Made by a program: the position numbers and the translations under genes
In this document: positions 18,309 through 27,527 of the stretch, in pieces
How the letters are laid out: every line of letters starts with the position of its first letter
Position numbering within the stretch: position 1 is the first letter of the stretch
Notes under the pieces: model-generated
Database searches by the model: none
The model's input: the letters and a program-made list of their open reading frames with translations, nothing else
What the model was told of the DNA's origin: nothing
Source: Prolixibacteraceae bacterium
Lineage (GTDB): Bacteria > Bacteroidota > Bacteroidia > Bacteroidales > Prolixibacteraceae
DNA: 64,000 nt
Assembly (NCBI GenBank): GCA_028282705.1
Contig: JANQHI010000056.1
Span: 36,114-100,113 of the forward strand
Direction of reading: 5' to 3'

Positions 18309-18365
18309 AATAATATTAATCAGTAAATGACTTAAAATCAATCTACTGAATAGCCACTCGCTAAC

Positions 18366-20291
18366 TTATTTTACTTCTTCAAAATCCACATCAGTTACTT
18401 CACCATCTTCTTTAGGTTGCCCATTTGTTGGTCCCTCTTGTTGTGCACCACCAGCAGTTGGGTCAGCTTGCGCCCCACCCTGTGCCTGCTGTTGTGCATT
18501 ATACATTTCCTGTGAAGCTGCCTGGAATACTGTATTTAATTCATTCATTGCTGAATCAATAGCATCAAGGTCCTGGCTTTTATGTGCTTCTTTCAATTTT
18601 GCCAATGCATCCTCAATAGGCTTTTTCTTATCTGCTGGGATTTTATCTCCAAATTCTTTCAGTTGTTTTTCTGTTTGGAAGATCAAGCTATCAGCCTGGT
18701 TGACTTTATCAACCTTTTCTTTTGCTTGCTTATCAGCTTCAGCATTTGCCTCAGCCTCTTCCCTCATCCTTTTTATTTCCTCGTCAGTTAAACCTGATGA
18801 AGCTTCAATCCTTATTGATTGAGATTTACCAGTAGCTTTATCTTTTGCGCTCACATTCAAAATACCATTGGCATCAATATCAAAAGTTACTTCAATTTGC
18901 GGGACTCCTCTTGGTGCAGGTGGTATCCCATCTAAATGGAACCTTCCAATGGTTTTATTTCCCTGTGCCATTGGCCTTTCACCCTGAAGCACATGAATTT
19001 CAACTGAAGGCTGGTTATCAGCAGCAGTAGTAAATGTTTCAGCTTTTTTGGTAGGAATAGTGGTATTGGCATCAATCAATTTGGTCATTACACCACCCAT
19101 TGTTTCAATACCCAATGATAATGGAGTAACATCCAATAATAATACATCCTTAACCTCACCAGTAAGTACACCTCCCTGGATTGCAGCACCTACTGCAACA
19201 ACCTCATCTGGGTTTACCCCTTTTGAAGGAGCTTTTCCAAAGAATGATTGCACTTTTTCCTGGATAGCCGGAATACGGGTTGAACCACCTACTAAAATTA
19301 CTTCATCAATATCAGAAGGAGTCATCCCTGCATTTTTTAATGCTTTCTCACATGGGCTAATAGTTGCATTGATCAGGCTATCAGCTATTTGTTCAAATTT
19401 TGCTTTTGTAAGTGTTTTTACAAGGTGTTTTGGTACACCATCAACTGGCATAATGTATGGCAGGTTGATTTCTGTTTGTGTGGAGCTTGACAACTCAATC
19501 TTAGCCTTTTCAGCAGCTTCTTTCAAACGCTGAAGTGCCATTGGGTCTTTACGCAAATCAAGGCCTTCATCTTTTTTGAATTCTTCAGCCAACCAATCAA
19601 TAATAACCTGGTCAAAATCATCTCCTCCAAGATGGGTATCACCATCAGTAGCTTTTACCTCAAACACCCCATCTCCCAACTCAAGGATTGAAATATCAAA
19701 AGTACCGCCACCAAGGTCAAATACAGCAATTTTCATATCCTTTTCCATCTTATCAAGCCCATAAGCCAAAGATGCAGCAGTAGGTTCATTTATGATCCTG
19801 CGCACTTCAAGGCCAGCAACTTCACCAGCTTCTTTGGTAGCCTGGCGCTGGGCATCACTAAAATATGCAGGTACAGTAATTACAGCCTCTGTAACCTCTT
19901 GCCCCAGGTAATCTTCAGCAGTTTTTTTCATTTTCTGAAGAACCATTGCTGAAATTTCTTGTGGAGAATATTTGCGGTCATCAATCTGCACCCTTGGAGT
20001 GTTATTGTCACCCTTTATTACTTTATAAGGAACCCTGTTTATTTCTTTTGTACAGCGGTCATATGTTTCGCCCATAAACCTTTTAATGGAATAAATGGTT
20101 TTTTCAGGATTGGTTATGGCCTGGCGTTTGGCTGGGTCACCAACTTTTCGCTCTCCATTATCCACAAATGCTACAATTGAAGGGGTAGTCCTTTTTCCTT
20201 CACTATTAGGAATTACAACTGGCTCATTTCCTTCCATTACTGAAACACATGAGTTTGTTGTACCTAAGTCTATACCAATAATTTTTCCCAT
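18366..20291 (-). CDS. dnaK: Chaperone protein DnaK (Hsp70)
   Basis: A 641-residue cytoplasmic Hsp70 that folds client proteins with DnaJ and GrpE. The ATPase domain opens with [15 protein letters not shown] and contains [43 protein letters not shown] and [13 protein letters not shown]. The substrate-binding domain follows at about 385-505, then a helical lid and a Gln/Gly-rich tail ending TDVDFEEVK. The start was placed at the ATG at 20291. A 9-codon longer frame exists but [12 protein letters not shown] is the family N terminus. It stands alone, with no grpE or dnaJ adjacent and no CIRCE element visible upstream. Confidence 0.98.
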   Translation of the reverse strand: MGKIIGIDLGTTNSCVSVMEGNEPVVIPNSEGKRTTPSIVAFVDNGERKVGDPAKRQAITNPEKTIYSIKRFMGETYDRCTKEINRVPYKVIKGDNNTPRVQIDDRKYSPQEISAMVLQKMKKTAEDYLGQEVTEAVITVPAYFSDAQRQATKEAGEVAGLEVRRIINEPTAASLAYGLDKMEKDMKIAVFDLGGGTFDISILELGDGVFEVKATDGDTHLGGDDFDQVIIDWLAEEFKKDEGLDLRKDPMALQRLKEAAEKAKIELSSSTQTEINLPYIMPVDGVPKHLVKTLTKAKFEQIADSLINATISPCEKALKNAGMTPSDIDEVILVGGSTRIPAIQEKVQSFFGKAPSKGVNPDEVVAVGAAIQGGVLTGEVKDVLLLDVTPLSLGIETMGGVMTKLIDANTTIPTKKAETFTTAADNQPSVEIHVLQGERPMAQGNKTIGRFHLDGIPPAPRGVPQIEVTFDIDANGILNVSAKDKATGKSQSIRIEASSGLTDEEIKRMREEAEANAEADKQAKEKVDKVNQADSLIFQTEKQLKEFGDKIPADKKKPIEDALAKLKEAHKSQDLDAIDSAMNELNTVFQAASQEMYNAQQQAQGGAQADPTAGGAQQEGPTNGQPKEDGEVTDVDFEEVK

Positions 20292-20493
20292 TTTATTATT
20301 ATTTTCGTAATCGTTCAAAATTTAACGTCTATGCAATAATCAATGACTGTGCCATTGGGCAAAGTTCAAAATGGCACGTAATATTGACATTATTTTCAGT
20401 ATTTATATTAAAAACAATGACAACCCTGATGACAAAAAGGCAGAGACAAAAAGAATACCTCTTAGATTTGAAACTAACCTAAAACCTACCATA

Positions 20494-21606
20494 ATGATAA
20501 AAAAGAGCCAAGTTATTGACACAAAAAAAAGACTTTATTCTCTTGATGCCCTTCGTGGGTTTGATATGTTCTGGATTACTGGTGGTGGCTTTTTAGCTAT
20601 TGCCATTGCAAAAATGGCTGGAATTGGTTGGCTGGAAACACAAATGCACCATGTTGAATAGGAAGGTTTTCGTTTTTATGACCTCATATTCCCCCTTTTT
20701 ATGTTTATTTCTGGAGTAGCCATCCCTTTTGCTGTTAAGGCTAAACTTGACAGGAATGTACCAAAAAGGAAACTATTTAATAAAGTTTTTAAACGTTTGA
20801 TCATCCTGATCTTTTTGGGTATAATTTACAATGGCACATTACAAACAGGTTTTTCAGAAGCAAGGATTGCCAGTGTACTTGGGCAAATTGGAGTTGGTTA
20901 CTTTTTTGCATCCCTAATTGTCATATACTTTAAGACATTAAAAGCACGCATATATTGGCTAGTTGGGATACTTGCAGGATATGGGATCATCCAGTTATTG
21001 GTTCCTGTGCCAGGAATTGGATCTGGTGTTTTAACACCAGAAGGTTGTATAAATGGCTATATTGACAGGTTGCTTTTGCCAGGGACACTGTATGATGGGT
21101 CTTTTGACCCTGAAGGTATTTTATGTTGTATCTCTGCCACAGGGATAACATTAATGGGAACTATAGCAGGAAATATACTTAGAAAAAAGAAAACTACAGA
21201 TTGGCAAAAAATAGGCTATATGGTAATCATAGGAACAGGCTTAATTGTATTAGCCCTTGCCCTTTCTATTTTCTATCCCATTATTAAAAGTTGTTGGACA
21301 TCTACTTTCAATTTACTTACAGGAGGAATAAGCTTTATTTTAATGGCTATTTTTTATCTGGTAATTGACCATTGGGGATTTCGTGGATGGGCTTTTTACT
21401 TTCGCGTGATAGGTATAAACTCCATCTTTATTTATATGATCACACGAATTGTTAATTTCATGGATATATCCGAATTTTTCTTTGGCTGGCTCACTGTTTC
21501 AATGGACGAAAATGCAAAAAAACTGGTTATACTTCTTGGAGGGCTTACCATAGTTTGGCTATTGTTATATTTTATGTACAGGAAGAAAATTTTTTTTAGG
21601 GTGTAA
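20494..21606 (+). pseudogene. Heparan-alpha-glucosaminide N-acetyltransferase-like membrane protein, broken by an amber codon
   Basis: The reading frame encodes an about 370-residue polytopic protein of the COG4299/DUF5009 acyltransferase family: RLYSLDALRGFDMFW at the start, then HHVE, a TAG at 20659-20661, and in the same frame EGFRFYDLIFPLFMFISGVAIPF and ten or so membrane helices to the stop at 21606. From memory of the family, Trp normally stands where the TAG is (HHVEWEGF), so one TGG-to-TAG change interrupts an otherwise intact gene. Frame, hydrophobicity and codon use continue unbroken. It is either a recent pseudogene or a sequencing error. An ATG at 20701 could make an N-truncated product without the conserved DALRGFD motif. 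Confidence 0.85.
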
Positions 21607-21633
21607 GCCAAATCCAGATTCCCCAACATTTTT

Positions 21634-21641
21634 TACTTTTG
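21634..21641 (+). promoter_or_regulatory. Candidate -7 element for panB
   Basis: TACTTTTG matches TAnnTTTG and lies 25 bases before the panB ATG. No clear -33 TTG is visible. Confidence 0.45.
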
Positions 21642-21666
21642 TAATTCAATCTGAATCAAAAAAGTT

Positions 21667-22482
21667 ATGTCAGTTCATAAAGAAGTCAGAAAAGTAACTA
21701 CCCACAGGTTATCAGAAATGAAATTGAGGGGAGAGAAAATTGCTATGCTAACATCCTATGATTATAGTATGGCTCAGTTGGTTGATGAAGCAGGGGTTGA
21801 TGTGATCCTGGTTGGTGATTCAGCCTCCAATGTGATGGCTGGAAATGAAACCACCCTTCCCATCACCCTGGACCATATGATTTACCATGGAAGGTCAGTG
21901 GTAAAGGCCGTAAGCAGGGCACTGGTAGTAGTTGACCTGCCCTTTGGCACTTACCAGGGGAATTCAAGGGAAGCATTGCATTCTGCCATAAGGATTATGA
22001 AAGAGACAGCTGCTGATGCAGTTAAACTTGAAGGAGGTGAAGAGGTTTTGGAATCTGTTAACAGGATACTTTCAGCAGGCATACCTGTAATGGGGCACCT
22101 GGGGCTTATGCCACAATCCATCCATAAATTTGGCACATATACTGTTAGAGCTAAGGAAGAAGAGGAAGCTGAAAAATTGATTAATGATGCAAATTTGCTG
22201 GAAGAAGCAAGATGTTTTGGCATTGTACTTGAAAAAATTCCTGCCAGCCTTGGGCAAAGGGTTGCTGAAAAGCTGAAAATTCCTGTTATAGGAATTGGAG
22301 CAGGTAACAAAGTGGATGGCCAAGTACTGGTAATACATGATATGTTGGGAATCACCCAGCAGTTTTCACCACGATTTTTAAGGAGGTACCACAACCTTGC
22401 TGCTGAAATAAAAGGGGCTGTTGGCAACTACATAAGAGATGTAAAATCTCTTGACTTTCCTAATGAAAAAGAACAATATTAG
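21667..22482 (+). CDS. panB: 3-methyl-2-oxobutanoate hydroxymethyltransferase
   Basis: A 271-residue cytoplasmic enzyme that transfers a hydroxymethyl group from methylene-THF to alpha-ketoisovalerate, giving ketopantoate for pantothenate and CoA synthesis. The TIM-barrel motifs are intact: [27 protein letters not shown] with the metal-binding Asp51, [22 protein letters not shown] and [10 protein letters not shown], which contains the catalytic Glu, then IGIGAG. Length is normal. It follows the broken acyltransferase gene by 60 bases with its own -7 element. No other pantothenate gene is adjacent. Confidence 0.97.
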   Translation: MSVHKEVRKVTTHRLSEMKLRGEKIAMLTSYDYSMAQLVDEAGVDVILVGDSASNVMAGNETTLPITLDHMIYHGRSVVKAVSRALVVVDLPFGTYQGNSREALHSAIRIMKETAADAVKLEGGEEVLESVNRILSAGIPVMGHLGLMPQSIHKFGTYTVRAKEEEEAEKLINDANLLEEARCFGIVLEKIPASLGQRVAEKLKIPVIGIGAGNKVDGQVLVIHDMLGITQQFSPRFLRRYHNLAAEIKGAVGNYIRDVKSLDFPNEKEQY

Positions 22483-22485
22483 GTG

Positions 22486-22513
22486 CTGGATTCTGGATGC
22501 TAGATACTGGATA
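22486..22513 (+). repeat. Four tandem degenerate heptamers (CTGGATN)
   Basis: Directly after the panB stop, CTGGATT, CTGGATG, CTAGATA and CTGGATA follow each other without gaps. Loosely similar low-complexity text (TAATGACCAATTATCTGATTATCTAATGACTACTGACC) continues to the start of the next gene. The function is unknown. Confidence 0.6.
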
Positions 22514-22604
22514 GTATTAGATAATTCATAGATGCTTATATTTAAGATAAATTTACTTGCATGAAATATGGTTAATTACTAATGACCAATTATCTGATTA
22601 TCTA

Positions 22605-23297
22605 ATGACTACTGACCAGATCCTATATGAAGACAACCATATAATAGCTATTAATAAAGCCAATGGAGAGATTGTGCAGGGTGATAAAACTGGTGATACA
22701 CCTGTCACAGAAAAAATAAAAGACTTCCTTAAAGAAAAGTATAACAAACCAGGAAATGTTTTTTTGGGATTACCCCATAGGCTTGACAGACCAACCAGTG
22801 GAGCCCTTGTTTTAGCTAAAACCAGCAAAGTTCTTCCAAGGCTAAACAAGCTTTTTCAGGAAAAAGGTTTGGTGAAAAAGATTTACTGGGCAGTTGTAGA
22901 TAAAGTCCCTCCTCGCCCTGAAGATACCCTGGAGCATTACCTTATTAAAAATGAGGAACAAAACAGGAGTTATGCCTATATTGAAAAAAGGGAAGGAGCA
23001 AAATATGCCAGCCTGCATTACAAACACATTGCCAGCATAAATAACTACCATCTTCTTGAAATTGAACTGCACACAGGCAGGCACCACCAAATAAGGGTAC
23101 AGTTAAGGCAATTAAAAGTGTACATTAAAGGTGACCTGAAGTATGGTTTTCCAAGGTCAAATAAAGATGGTGGTATCAGCTTACATGCACGCAGCCTGGA
23201 GTTTGTACATCCTGTAAAAAAAGAAGCTGTAAAAATTGTTGCCCCACCACCCGAGGATGTGGTGTGGGATGCTTTTATGGATCAACTGAAAGAATAA
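22605..23297 (+). CDS. RluA-family RNA pseudouridine synthase
   Basis: A 230-residue enzyme that isomerizes uridine to pseudouridine in rRNA or tRNA. The RluA catalytic motif is GLPHRLDRPTSG with Asp61 as nucleophile, followed by KIYWAVV, LEIELHTGRHHQIRVQL and LHARSLEF. There is no S4 domain, so it is the short RluA form. The start is taken at the ATG at 22605. A TTG frame begins 16 codons upstream but runs through the low-complexity intergenic text. Its stop abuts the cdd stop on the other strand with no base between. The target uridine is unknown. Confidence 0.9.
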   Translation: MTTDQILYEDNHIIAINKANGEIVQGDKTGDTPVTEKIKDFLKEKYNKPGNVFLGLPHRLDRPTSGALVLAKTSKVLPRLNKLFQEKGLVKKIYWAVVDKVPPRPEDTLEHYLIKNEEQNRSYAYIEKREGAKYASLHYKHIASINNYHLLEIELHTGRHHQIRVQLRQLKVYIKGDLKYGFPRSNKDGGISLHARSLEFVHPVKKEAVKIVAPPPEDVVWDAFMDQLKE

Positions 23298-23780
23298 TTA
23301 CTTCATTGATTCTGGCTTGAAAACAAAGGGTAATAACATCTCAATTCCTTGCAACACTTGTACTTTTTTTGTCCCATCAAGGATAACCCTTATTTTATTT
23401 TTAAACCTGATCTCAGACTCAGCAAGTGCTTGACGGCATGCGCCACAAGGGCTGGCAGGTTCATCCAGTAAACCTTTTGTATTGCTTGCAGTAACAGCTA
23501 TTGCCTTGATAGGCACATCAGGGAAATTGGCATTGGCATAAAACATGGCAACCCTTTCAGCACAAAGCCCTGAAGGAAATGCAGCATTTTCCTGGTTATT
23601 CCCTAAAACTACTTCTCCATTTTCCAGCAAAATGGCAGCCCCAACCCTGAAATTTGAATAAGGTGCATAAGCTTTTGATGATGCCTCCCTGGCCTTTAAT
23701 ACCAAACCCTGGTCTTCATTGGGAAGCTCTGAAATATTATTGTATTCATATACGAAAATCTGTAGCTCTTTCGTTCGCAT
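23298..23780 (-). CDS. cdd: Cytidine deaminase
   Basis: A 160-residue zinc enzyme that converts cytidine and deoxycytidine to uridine and deoxyuridine for salvage. The active site is complete: Cys73-Ala-Glu75 in SGLCAERVAM and Cys112/Cys115 in PCGACRQAL, with Glu75 as proton shuttle. The substrate-binding segment YSNFRVGAAI is also typical. Length fits the homotetrameric form, with about 25 extra N-terminal residues. It converges on the pseudouridine synthase gene without any spacer, and its promoter element lies 17 bases upstream. Confidence 0.96.
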   Translation of the reverse strand: MRTKELQIFVYEYNNISELPNEDQGLVLKAREASSKAYAPYSNFRVGAAILLENGEVVLGNNQENAAFPSGLCAERVAMFYANANFPDVPIKAIAVTASNTKGLLDEPASPCGACRQALAESEIRFKNKIRVILDGTKKVQVLQGIEMLLPFVFKPESMK

Positions 23781-23796
23781 AACCAGGTATTTTACT

Positions 23797-23804
23797 CAAA
23801 TGTA
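23797..23804 (-). promoter_or_regulatory. Candidate -7 element for cdd
   Basis: The minus strand reads TACATTTG (TAnnTTTG) 16 bases before the cdd start codon. No good -33 TTG is visible. Confidence 0.45.
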
Positions 23805-23859
23805 CAATTTTTCATGAAAGAAAATTATATTTATCCAAATTTTTCAGAACAGGAAACTC

Positions 23860-24810
23860 ATGGTTAAAAAAGTTTTATTTATAGTTATCTTCTCTCTCTT
23901 CTCATCATCAATTATCTATTCCAAAAAGCTCACAAGGGCTGAATACATCCTTAAATACCAGAACCTTGCCATAAGGGAAATGAACAGGAGTGGTATACCT
24001 GCCAGTATTAAAATGGCACAAGCCTGCCTCGAATCAGGTGATGGGAACAGTGAATTAGCCAGGAAATCAAACAACCATTTTGGGATAAAATGCAAGTCAA
24101 ACTGGAGTGGCCCCAAAGTTTATTTTGATGATGATGAAAAGGATGAATGCTTCAGGAAGTACAGGTCAGTAGAAGCTTCCTATGTTGACCACACCAGGTT
24201 TCTACAAAAAAATTATCGTTATGCCCAGTTATTTACATACAAACCAAATGATTATAAAAAATGGGCTAAAGGCCTTAAAAAAGCAGGGTATGCCACTGCC
24301 CATAATTATGATAAAAGGTTAATAAAAATTATTGAAGACCATCAACTTTACCTCCTTGACGATAAAATAGCATTTGATGAACTTGCAAGTTTTGAACAAA
24401 AAAGGATGAAAAACAAGGGAAGCTCTGAAATGCTTATCAATCCATACCAAGCAAGGAAAGTAGTAAGGAGAAATGGGTTAAAATCAATTGTTGTAAGGAA
24501 TGGAGATTCTTTTGAATTGATTGCCCAGGAGTTTGGGATGGAAGATTGGGAAATTTATACTTTTAATGACTACCCAAAAGGTTACCAGCCTCAACCCAAT
24601 GAGATATTGTATTTACAACCTAAAAAACTTCGTGCCACCAAAAGCAACCTGACACATGTTGTGAAAGAAGGGGAATCAATGCATATGATCTCTCAAATGT
24701 ATGGGATAAAAATGCGCCCATTATATAAAAGAAATGGGTTGAAATTAGGAGAACAAGCTCATGTAGGGCAAAAGCTAAACCTAAGGAAAAGGGCTAAGAA
24801 GGCCTCTTGA
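23860..24810 (+). CDS. Exported glucosaminidase with two LysM domains
   Basis: A 316-residue peptidoglycan hydrolase. A signal peptide (about 1-21) is followed by a mannosyl-glycoprotein endo-beta-N-acetylglucosaminidase-type domain (about 27-165). Its catalytic Glu58 lies in ACLESGDGNSELA and NNHFGIKCK follows. Two LysM peptidoglycan-binding units come next (about 211-253 and 265-308). It probably cuts the glycan strands of the cell wall in the periplasm during growth or division. The gene overlaps the 3' end of the convergent membrane-protein gene by 17 bases. Confidence 0.9.
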   Translation: MVKKVLFIVIFSLFSSSIIYSKKLTRAEYILKYQNLAIREMNRSGIPASIKMAQACLESGDGNSELARKSNNHFGIKCKSNWSGPKVYFDDDEKDECFRKYRSVEASYVDHTRFLQKNYRYAQLFTYKPNDYKKWAKGLKKAGYATAHNYDKRLIKIIEDHQLYLLDDKIAFDELASFEQKRMKNKGSSEMLINPYQARKVVRRNGLKSIVVRNGDSFELIAQEFGMEDWEIYTFNDYPKGYQPQPNEILYLQPKKLRATKSNLTHVVKEGESMHMISQMYGIKMRPLYKRNGLKLGEQAHVGQKLNLRKRAKKAS

Positions 24811-25135
24811 CTTGTAGCCTTTGATGGAAATACCTAAGTAAAACCTTATCAGCAAATAATATAAACAGCAAAAGCAATAAGATACTAATAACCTGCACTA
24901 AATTACCAGTCAGTATTTCAACCAGGGTTAACCACGAATTTGTTGTAAAGAAAAATATTGTTGCAATAGCCACAGCCAATAAAACAACAATTGCTGCAAG
25001 GTAAATAAAGAACTCTTTCAGGTATTGAGCCAAAGCCAGCCTTTTTGCAACTTTTCCTGCTACCCTGTCTGCAAAGTTATCAGGCAGGCTAAATTGAGGT
25101 TCTGTTTTTAAAACCTCATTTAACAGGTTATCCAT
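24794..25135 (-). CDS. Small membrane protein downstream of ECF sigma factor, possible anti-sigma factor
   Basis: About 113 residues: a soluble N-terminal part of about 35 residues (FSLPDNFADRVAGKVAKR), two membrane helices and a short basic tail. Its position right after an ECF sigma factor, with a gap of 7 bases, suggests it holds that sigma factor at the membrane. No zinc-binding anti-sigma motif (HxxxCxxC) is present, so the role is inferred from position. The start chosen is the ATG at 25135, which has AAAGGATAAA at ribosome-binding distance. ATG at 25159 would overlap the sigma gene by 17 bases. The 3' end overlaps the glucosaminidase gene. Confidence 0.6.
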   Translation of the reverse strand: MDNLLNEVLKTEPQFSLPDNFADRVAGKVAKRLALAQYLKEFFIYLAAIVVLLAVAIATIFFFTTNSWLTLVEILTGNLVQVISILLLLLFILFADKVLLRYFHQRLQVKRPS

Positions 25136-25142
25136 ATCTTTT

Positions 25143-25730
25143 TTATCCTTTAACATAGTCAACAAATATATCTGTTTTTTCTGATTCTGCCAGTTGGTCT
25201 ATCTTTTTCTTCAAAAGCTTCCTGGCCCTTGAAAGGTAGCTTTTAATTGTCCCTTCTGGCATTTTTGTAATTTCTTCAATTTCTTTGTAAGAGAACTCTT
25301 CCAGATGGAAAAGTGTCAAAACTGTACGATAATGTACAGGTAGTTCTTCAATCAACCGAAGCAAATATTGTTTCACTTCCTTTTCTTCTACAATGTCTGG
25401 CAATAATTTCTTTTCCCTTTTGCCTACAATCAGCCCTGGCATCTCATCATATGATGATTCATTATGCCTGGACTTCTTCCTGAAATGGGTGATGCTGGTA
25501 TTGTAAGCAATGGTTGCAATCCAGGTTGAAAGTTTTGAATCACCCCTGAACTTTCCCAATTTCTGGAATACTTTTACAAACACCTCCTGGCATATGTCTT
25601 CAACATCTTCTTGCTGCTGCGATACCCTTCCAACTATGTGCAAAACAAGCCTTTGGTATTTTGACACCAAATAACGAAAAGCATTTGCATTACCACCATT
25701 TATTTGTTGAACCAGCGCAGCATCATCCAT
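25143..25730 (-). CDS. ECF-type RNA polymerase sigma factor
   Basis: A 195-residue sigma-70 family factor of the ECF class. Region 2 is at about 10-80 (FRYLVSKYQRLVLHIV, EDICQEVFVKVFQKL, LSTWIATIAYNTSITHFRK). Region 4 is at about 130-185 (LPVHYRTVLTLFHLEEFSYKEIEEI, GTIKSYLSRARKLLKK), with the HTH for -35 recognition. There is no sigma region 3. The start is the ATG at 25730 rather than the GTG 3 codons upstream. The next gene on the same strand codes a small membrane protein that may regulate it, and a small membrane protein gene lies divergently. The target regulon is unknown. Confidence 0.93.
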   Translation of the reverse strand: MDDAALVQQINGGNANAFRYLVSKYQRLVLHIVGRVSQQQEDVEDICQEVFVKVFQKLGKFRGDSKLSTWIATIAYNTSITHFRKKSRHNESSYDEMPGLIVGKREKKLLPDIVEEKEVKQYLLRLIEELPVHYRTVLTLFHLEEFSYKEIEEITKMPEGTIKSYLSRARKLLKKKIDQLAESEKTDIFVDYVKG

Positions 25731-25876
25731 AACTACCACATATGACTATAAAGGTCGTGAAAATGTTGCAATTTCCTGTTTTTTATCTTTACTGAAAATA
25801 AATCCCACATTTACTGCAACATTTGACAATGATACCTAGTCTAATTTCTCGAAAGTCAAATTAAAAAATAGGAATC

Positions 25877-26236
25877 ATGATAGATGAAGTATTAATTCCT
25901 GCAATTATTTTCTTTGCAGTTTACCACATTACAAAGCTGATCTCGGAACATTTATTAAAAAGGAAGATCATTAAAATGGGGCATATTGAAAAAGCCCAAA
26001 TACTAGAACCTCCCAAGGTTGAATCAGAAGAAGTAAATCGTTACCCATCATTAAAATGGGGGTTGGTTGCATTCCTTGGAGGGCTTGGTTTAATCATTAT
26101 TGAAATTGTTAGAGGGATAAACCCTGATTTTATCAATTACCATAATGCAGTCATGCCCATTGGGATTGTCCTAGTATTTGTTTCATTAGGGTTTCTGATC
26201 TATTTCTTTATTGTGAATTATAAAAACAAAAAATAA
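25877..26236 (+). CDS. Small two-to-three-helix membrane protein (DUF6249-like)
   Basis: A 119-residue protein with an N-terminal hydrophobic segment (about 5-20), a charged middle part (about 28-60) and two strong membrane helices (about 62-80 and 92-113), ending in a Lys-rich tail. It resembles the DUF6249-type proteins often coded near ECF sigma genes in Bacteroidota, an assignment made by general resemblance only. It is divergent from the sigma factor gene, 146 bases away, and may belong to the same stress module. The function is unknown. Confidence 0.55.
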   Translation: MIDEVLIPAIIFFAVYHITKLISEHLLKRKIIKMGHIEKAQILEPPKVESEEVNRYPSLKWGLVAFLGGLGLIIIEIVRGINPDFINYHNAVMPIGIVLVFVSLGFLIYFFIVNYKNKK

Positions 26237-26264
26237 TTATCCAATAGTTCAGAAGAGAAAAAGG

Positions 26265-26300
26265 ATATCCATGGTATTCAAGAAATGCCATGGGTATTTT
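26265..26300. terminator. Terminator between convergent genes (membrane protein and fmt)
   Basis: A 14-bp stem (26265-26278 with 26284-26297) including two G-T wobble pairs, a 5-base loop and a TTTT run afterwards. It lies 28 bases after the upstream stop codon and directly against the fmt stop on the other strand. Confidence 0.75.
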
Positions 26301-27274
26301 CATTTTGCTGAATACTTTTCTATTTGCTGAAACCCCCTTAAAAACTCCTCTGTCTTCATCCTTTTCTTGCCCTGGACCTGGAGTTCTTCTATTTTGACCC
26401 AGCCATCAGTAGCTGCTATTTTCAGGTATGTTTTATTATCAGAACTAATTTCCCCAACTTTATTTGTATGGTTTGTTATTTCTTTTTCAGAACCATAAAT
26501 TTTCACCTGCAATTTTTTTCTTGTTTCCTGGTTTTTGAAGTTTGTCCAAGCCACAGGATAGGGGGAAAGCCCCCTTACCAGGTTTTTTATAGATGCTACA
26601 TCTTTATCCCAGTTAATCCTGCAATCATCTTTAAAAATTTTAGGTGCATGCTTTAATTCTGTTTCTGAACTGAATAACTTATCTTGTGGTTGTGCTTCAT
26701 AATTCCCAGCTCGCAATGCATCAACAGTTTTCACAACCAGGGTTGCCCCAATTTCCATAAGGCGGGCATGGATATCACCAACTGTCTCATTTTCACCAAT
26801 GTATGTTTTTTCTGAAAACAGGATTTTCCCAGTATCAATTTTATGGTCAAGTAAAAAAGTGGTTACCCCAGTTTCTGTTTCTCCATTTATAATAGCCCAA
26901 TTGAGGGGTGCTGCACCACGATATTGTGGAAGCAATGAAGCATGTAAATTAAAGGTACCCAGCTTGGGCATATCCCAAACAACTTCAGGCAACATCCTGA
27001 AAGCCACTACCACCTGAAGGTCAGCTTTCAATTCCTTTAGCTCTTCAATAAATACAGGGTTTTTAAGTTTTTCTGGTTGAAGGATATTTAACCCTTTCTC
27101 TATTGCATATTTTTTTACTGATGATTCTGCAACTTTCCTTCCCCTGCCAGCAGGCTTATCAGGGCTTGTTATAACCCCAACAATGTTATACCCCTTTTCA
27201 ACAAGGGCTTTTAAACTGCCCACTGCAAAATCGGGTGTACCCATAAAAACAATGCGTAAATTATTTTTTGGCAT
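26300..27274 (-). CDS. fmt: Methionyl-tRNA formyltransferase
   Basis: A 324-residue cytoplasmic enzyme that formylates initiator Met-tRNA using 10-formyl-THF. The N-terminal Rossmann-like catalytic domain opens with IVFMGTPDFAVGSL. It holds the catalytic residues Asn109 and His111 in FNLHASLLPQYRGAAP and Asp147 in KIDTGK. The C-terminal OB-like tRNA-binding domain is at about 208-315. Length is standard. def is not adjacent. A DUF5522 gene follows upstream on the same strand at 23 bases, so the two and ribBA may form a transcription unit. Confidence 0.97.
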   Translation of the reverse strand: MPKNNLRIVFMGTPDFAVGSLKALVEKGYNIVGVITSPDKPAGRGRKVAESSVKKYAIEKGLNILQPEKLKNPVFIEELKELKADLQVVVAFRMLPEVVWDMPKLGTFNLHASLLPQYRGAAPLNWAIINGETETGVTTFLLDHKIDTGKILFSEKTYIGENETVGDIHARLMEIGATLVVKTVDALRAGNYEAQPQDKLFSSETELKHAPKIFKDDCRINWDKDVASIKNLVRGLSPYPVAWTNFKNQETRKKLQVKIYGSEKEITNHTNKVGEISSDNKTYLKIAATDGWVKIEELQVQGKKRMKTEEFLRGFQQIEKYSAK

Positions 27275-27297
27275 GGTGGTATTTTTCTATAAAATAA

Positions 27298-27507
27298 TTA
27301 TTTCTTCCTAAGGTTTCGGTTTCCTTTTTGTGCTTTAGGCCAATATGGGCAGTGTTTACAACCATTTGCGCAACAGTACCCACGCCTGGTCAGGTATTCC
27401 TCCGTCATTACCCTGTAACCCTCAGGGCTTAAATAATAATCTTTCCCTTCTTCAAACCCATCATTATATCCTATATCATCAAATGAAAGCCCATTGTAAT
27501 AATCCAT
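27298..27507 (-). CDS. DUF5522 small cysteine-rich protein
   Basis: A 69-residue protein whose second half carries YCCANGCKHCPYWP, a cluster of four cysteines typical of the DUF5522 family. The cluster looks suited to metal binding, perhaps zinc or an iron-sulfur centre, though this has not been shown to my knowledge. The middle part (YYLSPEGYRVMTEEYLTRRG) is the other conserved part. It lies between ribBA and fmt on the same strand with gaps of about 20 bases, so it is probably cotranscribed. Its function is unknown. Confidence 0.8.
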   Translation of the reverse strand: MDYYNGLSFDDIGYNDGFEEGKDYYLSPEGYRVMTEEYLTRRGYCCANGCKHCPYWPKAQKGNRNLRKK

Positions 27508-27527
27508 GGCCTTACAGATTTTTTTGG

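Noticed and set aside
19048..19533. A 161-codon plus-strand open frame opposite dnaK
   Set aside because: Long antisense frames are common opposite conserved genes such as dnaK; there is no separate promoter or recognisable product.
21951..22427. A 158-codon minus-strand open frame opposite panB
   Set aside because: It overlaps the full catalytic part of panB and shows no family features.
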